Below are positions 1-4,755 of a DNA stretch of 6,066 nt, piece after piece. The DNA is from Methanobacteriota archaeon (lineage in GTDB: Archaea > Altiarchaeota > Altiarchaeia > IMC4 > QMZM01). Numbering within the stretch: the stretch's first letter is position 1; each line of letters opens with the position of its first letter. The notes under the pieces were generated by a model. The model saw only the letters and a program-made list of their open reading frames with translations, searched no databases and had not been told where the DNA came from. Location of the stretch: contig JAKFXM010000072.1 of NCBI GenBank assembly GCA_021731385.1, positions 1-6,066 of the forward strand, in the 5' to 3' direction. The position numbers and the translations under genes are program-made.

Positions 1-2
1 GC

Positions 3-398
3 ATTATTGATGGCCGGCTGTCTGCATATTTTCTCAAACCGGATATTGCAATATGGCTGAACGCCCCTCTGGATGTGAGGGCGGAAAGGATAATGCAAAG
101 GGATAAGATAGGCAAAATTTCAGAAGCAAAAAAACATATATCAAAAAGGGAAAAAAGCGAAAAAATCAGATACCGGAAAATTTACGGCATAGACCTTGAT
201 GATATGGGGATTTATGATTTGATAATAAACACGGGAAAATTTGACATAAAGACAATGGAGGATATAATCTCTGTTGCTATCCGCCCTTTTTCTTTCTTAA
301 GAAGAAAGAAAAAGTGCAGGTCCCGAAAAACTGCTTTGCAGTTTTTGGGCGCCAAAATTCATGAAGGAATTTTGAGCGTGCCCAAAAAGAAAGAATGA
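3..398 (+). CDS. cmk: Cytidylate kinase (CMP kinase), archaeal type, 5'-truncated by window edge, with repeat-encoded C-terminal tail
   Basis: This frame is open from the window edge, so the N-terminal P-loop (Gly-rich, GKS/T) lies outside the window; 131 residues and a TGA stop are visible. Residues 3-30 (DGRLSAYF, then PDIAIWLNAPLDVRAERI) and 50-75 (EKIRYRKIYGIDLDDMGIYD) match the LID and C-terminal part of archaeal cytidylate kinases, including the REKSE..RY..IYGID pattern typical of that group. The enzyme transfers phosphate from ATP to CMP or dCMP in pyrimidine nucleotide recycling in the cytoplasm. The recognisable family sequence ends around residue 94 (..ISVAIR). The last 37 residues (95-131, Lys/Arg-rich) are translated from palindromic repeat array A and have no resemblance to the family, so the original stop appears to have been displaced by repeat DNA. 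A start at the GTG at 75 is very unlikely because homology continues upstream of it. Confidence 0.92.
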   Translation: MIDGRLSAYFLKPDIAIWLNAPLDVRAERIMQRDKIGKISEAKKHISKREKSEKIRYRKIYGIDLDDMGIYDLIINTGKFDIKTMEDIISVAIRPFSFLRRKKKCRSRKTALQFLGAKIHEGILSVPKKKE

Positions 399-530
399 CA
401 TATTTTCGGCTTCGCCTCGATAGATCTTAAATTTCAATATTAATTTCATATAATCCAATCGAATCGTGCAAAGCACGATTCCCTTTCTTTTTGATCAACC
501 TTTTTCTTTATGAAAGAAAAAGGTTGAAAA
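281..530. repeat. Palindromic hairpin array A (cmk 3' end to pilin)
   Basis: Six inverted repeats are packed here. (1) 286-298/302-314: 13 bp, loop AAG. (2) 322-334/338-349: arms AAAAACTGC/GCAGTTTTT plus CCC/GGG with one extra G at 325, loop TTT. (3) 353-360/367-374: arms CAAAATTC/GAATTTTG, six-base loop. (4) 383-393/483-493: an 11 bp stem enclosing about 90 bases. (5) Inside that, 461-469/473-481: 9 bp, loop AAA. (6) 495-509/513-527: 15 bp, loop ATG, ending 14 bases before the pilin ATG. Hairpins 1-3 lie inside the cytidylate kinase reading frame and encode its tail; the start of stem 4 overlaps its stop codon. Stem 4 and hairpin 6 are one base apart. Hairpin 2 recurs with the same arms in array C at 4091-4118. 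Confidence 0.9.
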
Positions 531-541
531 CATATAAAAAA

Positions 542-1000
542 ATGAGACCCAAAAGAATAGCACAGGCATCAATTGAGTTCCTGATGACATATGGCTGGGC
601 AATAATTATAATTCTTGTAGTTGTGGTTGTTGCCTGGCAGTGGGGATTGTTTGATATAAGTGGATCAGTTAGACCCGGTTATTCCGGATTCTGGGGCGTC
701 GTTCCTGAGGATTTCAGTTACAGGGAGAATGGGGATCTGGTTCTGTCACTGTCAAACAATATTGGGGCAAATATAAATATCACCTCGACAGAGATAACAA
801 TTGGGACTGGAAATTACCTTAATAACAACCAAATCCAGATACCCTCCGGGGATAAGACAACCTTAACAACAGCCGGATTGCCCGGCAGCAGCAGGGGCTC
901 AAATTATGAAGTTTTTCTTTCAATAAACTATACTGACGAGAGGACGGGATTAGAGACCTATAGAAGTTCAGGAAGGATATGGGGTTCTGTTGAGGGTTAG
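542..1000 (+). CDS. Type IV pilin-like protein with class III signal peptide (QxSxE)
   Basis: A 152-residue protein. The basic N-terminus (MRPKR) leads into IAQASIEFLMTYGWAIIIIL, the archaeal class III signal pattern. Cleavage by a prepilin peptidase (EppA/PibD type) is expected between Ala7 and Gln8, leaving Glu at +5 of the mature protein. A hydrophobic stretch of about 22 residues follows (to about residue 35, VVVVVAWQWG), which would form the N-terminal assembly helix. The rest is a polar, Asn/Thr/Ser-rich beta-like domain (for example LSLSNNIGANINITSTEI), as expected for the exposed part of a pilus subunit. The ATG at 542 is preferred over the TTG at 491 because it gives the normal short basic leader and because 495-527 is a 15 bp palindrome of array A. 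There is no clear Shine-Dalgarno site. The stop is TAG, followed in frame by TAA four codons later. The adhesive or structural role is inferred from the family. Confidence 0.85.
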   Translation: MRPKRIAQASIEFLMTYGWAIIIILVVVVVAWQWGLFDISGSVRPGYSGFWGVVPEDFSYRENGDLVLSLSNNIGANINITSTEITIGTGNYLNNNQIQIPSGDKTTLTTAGLPGSSRGSNYEVFLSINYTDERTGLETYRSSGRIWGSVEG

Positions 1001-1018
1001 CAGATTACACAATAATTA

Positions 1019-1050
1019 TAAAATTTCCTCTAAAGTAGAAAGGAATTTTA
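1019..1050. terminator. Possible bidirectional terminator hairpin between convergent genes
   Basis: An imperfect inverted repeat lies in the gap between the pilin stop and the AMP phosphorylase stop. TAAAATTTCCT (1019-1029) faces AGGAATTTTA (1041-1050), with one bulged T and an 11-base loop; its right arm overlaps the TAA stop of the minus-strand gene. It has a larger loop and a weaker stem than the array hairpins, so I do not place it in that family. A role in ending both transcripts is inferred from position only. Confidence 0.3.
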
Positions 1051-2580
1051 CTTAATCTTCGGGTGATGATAATTTGCTCCGCTTAACTCTGTCAGGATAA
1101 CCCCGCCTATTTGTATGGGATTCAGTTTGTTTGTCATTCGAACAGCATCGTTTAATCTGTCATCATCAGTTGAATATAGAGTAAATAATGGGTCGCCTAC
1201 AATTACAGAATCCCCCACCCTGACATGCAGATAAATTCCTGCGGATTTGATCTTTGGTGCGCCGGCAGCCCTCGCTATCTGTGATATTGACTTATTGTCT
1301 ATATACTTGACATCGCCTTTATGGTTTGCTGTAATAACATACTCTCTCCTACCTATTTCAATGTCATGCGGAGAGATCTCGGGATCTCCACCCTGTGCCC
1401 CAATAATCTCCCTCATCTTCTTGTTTGCCTTTCCTGACAAAAGTATATTTTCGGCAATGTCCCTTCCCCCGCCCCTCTCAACCTTACCTGAAAGTTCCAG
1501 GAGGATACCTGCAAGGTCTAAAGATTTATTTATAAGATTTCGGGGTCCTTTGTTTTCAAGGGATAAAAGTATATCCCTCGCCTCTAGAGCAGGGCCTATT
1601 CCATTGCCTATCGGAGAACTGCCATCGGTTATCAAACAATCAACACTTATATCAAGTCTGTTTCCCAACTCGATGAATTTATTCGCAAATGAGCGCGCTT
1701 TATCAATGTCAAGAATCTTGCTGCCCCTTCCTACCGGAATGTCTATAATCACATAATCGGAACCAATTGACTTCTTTTTGGCCATAACACTTGCCAGTAT
1801 ATGGCCCTCGCAATCAATTGAGAGGGGATATTCTATCCGGATTATTTTATCATCTGCAGGGGCTAAATTAACAGAGCCGCCCCAGACAATACAACCATGG
1901 GTCTTTGTTATAATCTCTTTAATTTCATCCACATCAAATTGAACATTTGCCAGAACCTCCATCGTATCTGCAGTTCCTGCAGGAGAGGTTATTGCCCTGG
2001 AACTTGTCTTTGGTATTGTCAATCCGGCAGCAGCAATTATTGGCACTATAATCATCGTAGTTCTGTTTCCTGCTACCCCGCCGATACAGTGTTTATCCAC
2101 TATGTCATTGCCGAAATCTATCTGTTGCCCTGTTTCTACTATCGCATTCGTAAGGGCAACCACCTCATCCATCGAATATCCATGAATATACCCTCCAGTG
2201 ACAAATGCGCTCAATTCAATATCGCTAAGTTTGTTTTCTACGACATCATTGATTATTTCCTTGATTTCATGTCCATGCAAGTCAGAACCCATTATTTTCT
2301 TTCTGATGAATTCGACGGATTTTAACCTTGTTGTAGGCTTTATCCTGACCTCATCACCATTCTTGACTTTCAGCACCTTCTGAACATCCTCAAATATCCC
2401 AATTTCCCCTTCTTTAACGAAGGATTTTGTCGTATTGACAATCGCAGTTACAATATTCCCATTAAATGAAATCTCAACCCTTCCGGACATATAGACACCA
2501 AGTTCCCTTGAATCCTCATCATTCAGGAGAACAATCGGCTTTCCTGATTCAATCGGATATAATTTTACCTTTGATTTCAT
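1048..2580 (-). CDS. deoA: AMP phosphorylase (archaeal thymidine phosphorylase family)
   Basis: A 510-residue protein, close to the usual length of about 500 for archaeal AMP phosphorylase. It converts AMP (also CMP and UMP in studied homologues) plus phosphate to ribose 1,5-bisphosphate and the free base. That product feeds R15P isomerase and type III RuBisCO where those are present; neither is in this window. Residues 1-85 are the extra N-terminal domain specific to the archaeal enzymes. Residues 162-175 (DKHCIGGVAGNRTT) are the phosphate-binding glycine-rich loop. Residues 191-209 (KTSSRAITSPAGTADTMEV) and 233-256 (WGGSVNLAPADD, then EYPLSID) are signature segments of this subgroup and distinguish it from bacterial thymidine phosphorylase. 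The C-terminal domain (about 435-505, AAGAPKIKSAGIYLHVRVGD) is the PYNP_C fold. From memory the loop in homologues is usually DKHSIGGVPGNRTT, so Cys166 and Ala170 are substitutions. The ATG at 2580 fits the family N-terminus. Confidence 0.94.
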   Translation of the reverse strand: MKSKVKLYPIESGKPIVLLNDEDSRELGVYMSGRVEISFNGNIVTAIVNTTKSFVKEGEIGIFEDVQKVLKVKNGDEVRIKPTTRLKSVEFIRKKIMGSDLHGHEIKEIINDVVENKLSDIELSAFVTGGYIHGYSMDEVVALTNAIVETGQQIDFGNDIVDKHCIGGVAGNRTTMIIVPIIAAAGLTIPKTSSRAITSPAGTADTMEVLANVQFDVDEIKEIITKTHGCIVWGGSVNLAPADDKIIRIEYPLSIDCEGHILASVMAKKKSIGSDYVIIDIPVGRGSKILDIDKARSFANKFIELGNRLDISVDCLITDGSSPIGNGIGPALEARDILLSLENKGPRNLINKSLDLAGILLELSGKVERGGGRDIAENILLSGKANKKMREIIGAQGGDPEISPHDIEIGRREYVITANHKGDVKYIDNKSISQIARAAGAPKIKSAGIYLHVRVGDSVIVGDPLFTLYSTDDDRLNDAVRMTNKLNPIQIGGVILTELSGANYHHPKIK

Positions 2581-2594
2581 TCCAACCTTTTATG

Positions 2595-2606
2595 TTTATA
2601 TATTAA
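2595..2606 (-). promoter_or_regulatory. Possible TATA box for the AMP phosphorylase gene
   Basis: On the minus strand the stretch AATATATAAA lies 14 bases before the ATG at 2580. An archaeal TATA box is usually centred about 26 bases before the transcription start, so this one would start the transcript at or very near the start codon, giving a leaderless mRNA. The absence of a Shine-Dalgarno site agrees with that. The whole stretch is AT-rich, so a chance match is possible. Hairpin array B begins about 35 bases further upstream. Confidence 0.35.
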
Positions 2607-2633
2607 TATGATTGAGAATAAGAAATATACTTC

Positions 2634-2884
2634 TCTAATTCAACAAGAAATTTCCGAATCTGAAAATTTGCCAAAGGCAAATTTTGAGAAATTATACGAA
2701 ATTCCAAAGGAATGTGGCTGAGAGGCTTTGCCTCTCAGACATATGTCAGAGCCTTATAGGCTCTGCCACATTTCGTAGCTATGATTTTCCAGAGGAAAAT
2801 CATATTAAAATCCCAATGGATTTTAATTAGGAAATTTGTTGGCTATTAGAAACTATATCGAAGATATAGTTTCTAATTCAACAA
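2634..2884. repeat. Palindromic hairpin array B (between divergent AMP phosphorylase and SemiSWEET genes)
   Basis: This fills the 313-base gene-free gap 2581-2893. An outer stem 2641-2655/2830-2841 (12 bp, 3-base bulge) encloses the following. B1, 2663-2672/2676-2685: 10 bp, loop AAA. B2, a branched stem 2695-2718/2765-2777: 13 bp, with a mini-hairpin (2701-2713, ATTCC AAA GGAAT) inserted in its 5' arm and three units in its head: 2719-2726/2730-2737 (8 bp, loop TTT), 2738-2747 (GACATATGTC, perfect) and 2748-2754/2758-2764 (7 bp, loop TAT). B3, 2780-2790/2794-2804: 11 bp, loop AGA. B4, 2804-2813/2818-2827: 10 bp, loop CAAT. Outside the outer stem is B5, 2845-2859/2863-2877: 15 bp, loop GAA. 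Within B2 no base is left unpaired at the junctions. The array is bracketed by a 13-base direct repeat, TCTAATTCAACAA, at 2634-2646 and 2872-2884. Confidence 0.93.
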
Positions 2885-2893
2885 AAATAAAAA

Positions 2894-3151
2894 ATGATTT
2901 GGGATGTAATAGGCATAACTGCGGCAATATTGACGTCATTCTGCTTTATTCCACAGATTATGCAGGGTATCAGGACAAAGAAATTAAACGATGTCTCTTA
3001 TGAAATGTTAATCGTCCTTCTTACCGGAATGTTTCTATGGATCATATATGGAATTTACCTTAGTAACTGGGTAATAATATCTGCCAATATTCTTGCATTT
3101 ACGACAAATCTTACACTTATCCTTTTAAAGAGATACTACTCTAAAATTTAA
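2894..3151 (+). CDS. SemiSWEET sugar transporter (MtN3/PQ-loop family)
   Basis: An 85-residue, strongly hydrophobic protein with three predicted membrane helices (about residues 4-22, 38-57 and 60-79). This is the length and topology of prokaryotic SemiSWEETs, which dimerise to move sugars down their gradient. Helix 1 carries the diagnostic proline-glutamine pair in FIPQIMQGIRTKK, followed by the characteristic loop LNDVSYEM. Helix 2 continues as GMFLWIIYGIYLSNW, and helix 3 contains the conserved Asn (SANILAF) that contacts substrate in characterised members. The substrate here cannot be told. The ATG at 2894 starts the family-typical N-terminus; no Shine-Dalgarno site is visible, and array B ends about ten bases upstream, so any promoter must overlap the hairpins. 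The stop at 3151 is four bases from the end of the convergent DUF89 gene. Confidence 0.9.
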   Translation: MIWDVIGITAAILTSFCFIPQIMQGIRTKKLNDVSYEMLIVLLTGMFLWIIYGIYLSNWVIISANILAFTTNLTLILLKRYYSKI

Positions 3152-3155
3152 GAAA

Positions 3156-4019
3156 TTACATCATCTTTGCAACTGTTGCACCAAGAGGAACTCCGGCATT
3201 TGTCGCTACCGGGATGCATTTCGCCTTCATAAGGAGTGCTACCCTTCCCTTTGCCTTCTTTGGATAATCAACAAGCGTTTCGTAGCAGCCCATCCCCTTT
3301 GCTATTACAAGATCTACTTCCTTGTATTTCTCTAGAAATTCCGGCGTACATTTTTCGAACCAGATCCCAAGAAAATTTCCCCTGGGGATTATCTCGCAAT
3401 CTATTCCAAGTTTTTTAACATCGTCCATCCATGCATCGTCCTGCACAGGTCTGGAGAGCGGTGAAACAAAAACCCCTGAATAATTCTTTAGTTCATTTAT
3501 AAAAATTTTATCAAAAACAAGTTCGGCGGCATTGTCAGTTACATATAAAATTTCCCTGCTGTTTTTTACCTTACCATAAATCCTGTCAACATCATCAATC
3601 GCCAATTTCCCTTCAACAACGGAAAATATTTCATCCTCCAGTTTCTTCAGATTGACCTTATGATTCATTGCACCAAATTCAATGATATTGCCCGCTAATG
3701 CAACCATCAATGCCTTCCTGAATCTCTCTTTTTGATTTTTTGTAATGCTTATATACCTCTCAAGCAGGGGGTAAAGTCTTAGTGCAACATTGAAACTGTC
3801 TTTCTTCAAATCTCTCATTGGATCACGATCCTTTATAATCTTTTCAATTGCCTTATTCCTGAGGTATGCCATCTCCGTTGTTTTAAGTCCTGAGAATTCT
3901 TTGGAGAATAGCTTGCAGACCGCTTTTGCTACCTCATATTTTGTTCTCTCATCCTTCTTCCTGCAGAATAACAATGCCCTTTGTATCATGCAGGGACAGC
4001 ATTCAGGATAGACTTTCAT
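3156..4019 (-). CDS. DUF89 / ARMT1-like damage-control phosphatase family protein
   Basis: A 287-residue protein of the DUF89 family, metal-dependent phosphatases thought to remove damaged or excess sugar-phosphate metabolites. The N-terminus MKVYPECCPCMIQRAL carries the cysteine cluster (Cys7, Cys8, Cys10) common in archaeal members. Residues 106-117 (VALAGNIIEFGA) are the family AGN.I.FG signature. Residues 160-170 (VTDNAAELVFD) hold the metal-binding Asp162-Asn163, here DNAAE where DNAGE is common. Residues 187-199 (PLSRPVQDDAWMD) supply a further acidic ligand, probably Asp195. Residues 240-247 (AKGMGCYE) match the usual KG.GN.E loop with Cys in place of Asn. The C-terminus (LLMKAKCIPVATNAGVPLG) is also typical. 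I chose the ATG at 4019, which begins the conserved P-C-C block, over the ATG ten codons upstream at 4049. The exact substrate is unknown. Confidence 0.88.
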   Translation of the reverse strand: MKVYPECCPCMIQRALLFCRKKDERTKYEVAKAVCKLFSKEFSGLKTTEMAYLRNKAIEKIIKDRDPMRDLKKDSFNVALRLYPLLERYISITKNQKERFRKALMVALAGNIIEFGAMNHKVNLKKLEDEIFSVVEGKLAIDDVDRIYGKVKNSREILYVTDNAAELVFDKIFINELKNYSGVFVSPLSRPVQDDAWMDDVKKLGIDCEIIPRGNFLGIWFEKCTPEFLEKYKEVDLVIAKGMGCYETLVDYPKKAKGRVALLMKAKCIPVATNAGVPLGATVAKMM

Positions 4020-4050
4020 GTTTTTAAAAGAAAGGAACAGAAGTATCAAG

Positions 4051-4182
4051 AAGATTTTGCTTCCCGAAAAATTCCCAAGGAATTTTTGGGCCCGAAAAAC
4101 TGCAAAGCAGTTTTTGGGCCCAATTGGGCAAAGCCCAATTCGGGCCCATTGAGCCAGAGGCTCAATCGGGTAGCAAAATCTT
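4051..4182. repeat. Palindromic hairpin array C: four flush hairpins inside an enclosing stem
   Basis: An outer stem AAGATTTTGCT (4051-4061)/AGCAAAATCTT (4172-4182) encloses four hairpins with no spacer between them: 4063-4090 (loop CAA), 4091-4118 (loop AAA), 4119-4144 (loop AAA) and 4145-4170 (loop AGA). Each has CCC on the left and GGG on the right. The two left hairpins have one extra G in the 5' arm (CCCG...GGG), the two right ones one extra C in the 3' arm (CCC...CGGG), so the array is symmetric about its centre. An alternative fold pairs CCCG 4063-4066 with CGGG 4167-4170, and GGGCCCG 4088-4094 with CGGGCCC 4141-4147, which leaves each hairpin on a branch of a tree. It lies upstream of the DUF89 gene (minus strand) and downstream of the PIN remnant. 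Confidence 0.95.
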
Positions 4183-4187
4183 AACTA

Positions 4188-4209
4188 CTATGTAATTGAA
4201 ATTACATAG
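4188..4209. repeat. Single inverted repeat next to array C
   Basis: CTATGTAATT (4188-4197) and AATTACATAG (4200-4209) are perfect 10-base arms with only two bases between them, effectively an 8-9 bp stem with a short loop. It lies six bases from the outer stem of array C. It may be a further unit of that array, though its loop lacks the G/C-closed core seen in most of the others. Confidence 0.75.
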
Positions 4210-4381
4210 CATAAATAAGGTATAAAACTGAAATTTTGCAAAAAAATAAAATAGAATTCAGAAAAGAAATTCAGAAAAAATAAAAAAAAAGAAAGGGGAA
4301 TTTATTTATTCCCATATCCCCCTAAATGTTCCTACGCTGGTGTGGGATTGAGTTACAATTCCTATGGTCTTTCTTTCTCCT
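4210..4381. other. Gene-free, A-rich intergenic stretch
   Basis: With array C this completes a gap of about 360 bases without a gene (4020-4381). Positions 4230-4294 are A-rich and low in complexity on the plus strand, with a twice-repeated AATTCAGAAAA-like motif at 4256-4279. A weak inverted repeat GGGAAT/ATTCCC (4296-4301/4308-4313, six-base loop) follows. Positions 4328-4355 resemble a single archaeal CRISPR repeat only loosely (see findings). I see no coding region or RNA gene. Confidence 0.5.
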
Positions 4382-4618
4382 TCATCTGAATTCTTCTAAT
4401 GCTTCTTCAAAGCCTAATCTTTCAACATCATCTATTTTATCAAAATCATGGTCTTCAGAAATAATTGTGAGTATGTTGTATTTTAACATTGTTGCTACAT
4501 GGATTGCATCTCGTGGATCCAATCCACTTTTCATATAATTACTGAACTTTTGCGGTTTATATAAATATCTGTCGGCTAAAGCCGACAGTTTTTGATTATT
4601 TCGGCGCGCGCAACGCAA
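4382..4618 (-). pseudogene. PIN-domain (VapC-like) C-terminal remnant
   Basis: The reading frame gives 78 residues if read from the TTG at 4618, or 50 from the ATG at 4534. Residues 32-62 (GLDPRDAIHVATMLKYNILTIISEDHDFDKI) are the C-terminal half of a PIN-domain ribonuclease of the VapC toxin type. They keep the later acidic positions (the Asp of RDAIH and the Asp residues of SEDHDFD) and the closing ..IDDVERLG.. segment. The N-terminal half, with the first catalytic Asp (usually in a LDTN-like strand) and the Glu, is missing. The residues before about 22 are translated from hairpin E1 and its flanks (SALADRYLY is the palindrome itself) and do not look like PIN sequence. No antitoxin gene is nearby. 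I infer a broken gene cut by the repeat element. A short peptide could still be expressed, since a TATA-like TTTATATAAA lies at both ends of that element. Confidence 0.75.
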
Positions 4619-4672
4619 GGTTTGCAGCCCCGTGACTGCCCTCTAAAGAGGGCAGTTTTTTGTTTATATAAA
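4555..4672. repeat. Paired hairpins E1/E2 bracketed by an 11-base direct repeat
   Basis: GTTTATATAAA occurs at 4555-4565 and again at 4662-4672. Between the copies are two hairpins with TAAA loops: E1 CTGTCGGC/GCCGACAG (4569-4576/4581-4588) and E2 ACTGCCCTC/GAGGGCAGT (4635-4643/4648-4656). Each is followed on the plus strand by a run of five or six T, so each looks like an intrinsic terminator, although no plus-strand gene ends here. Between them, 4601-4634 is unusually G+C-rich for this DNA and includes a small stem GCAA/TTGC (4615-4618/4622-4625). The direct repeats could be a target-site duplication around a roughly 96-base insert, and the PIN homology ends exactly at the insert's left edge. 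Confidence 0.8.
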
Positions 4673-4701
4673 GTATATTAACCCTTTAGCCTATAAATTT
4701 A

Positions 4702-4755
4702 TACGAATCTCCATAGGAGATTCGTAGCTATGATTTTTCCAAGGGAAAAATCATA
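4702..4755. repeat. Tandem hairpins E3/E4, related to part of array B
   Basis: E3 is TACGAATCTCC/GGAGATTCGTA (4702-4712/4716-4726, 11 bp, loop ATA). After a two-base GC connector comes E4, TATGATTTTTCC/GGAAAAATCATA (4729-4740/4744-4755, 12 bp, loop AAG). The same order occurs in array B at 2695-2804: a stem starting TACGAA and ending TTCGTA, the GC connector, then TATGATTTTCC/GGAAAATCATA. The outer parts and connector are conserved, while the head of the first hairpin is entirely different (simple here, branched in B). It lies about 30 bases before the transposase start. Confidence 0.92.

Noticed and set aside
75..398. A separate 107-residue gene starting at GTG 75
   Set aside because: Cytidylate kinase homology continues upstream to the window edge in the same frame.
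1247..1756. Long plus-strand frame inside the AMP phosphorylase gene
   Set aside because: It is the antisense shadow of a strongly conserved minus-strand gene and its translation shows no domain pattern.
1897..2383. Two more plus-strand frames opposite AMP phosphorylase
   Set aside because: They are antisense to clear family motifs (phosphate loop and N-terminal domain), with cysteine- and serine-rich translations typical of shadow frames.
2641..2877. Riboswitch or tRNA in the gap before the SemiSWEET gene
   Set aside because: No tRNA arms (TTC loop, anticodon stem, CCA region) or known aptamer core can be recognised; the perfect short hairpins with shared loop cores fit a repeat family better.
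4063..4170. CRISPR array
   Set aside because: The units are hairpins with differing arms and no spacers; there is no identical direct repeat separated by unique spacers.
3981..4184. Plus-strand frame through array C
   Set aside because: Most of it is translated palindrome, and the rest is antisense to the DUF89 N-terminus.
4569..4660. Intrinsic terminators E1 and E2
   Set aside because: Stem plus T-tract fits a terminator shape on the plus strand, but no plus-strand gene ends upstream, so I describe them as repeat hairpins instead.
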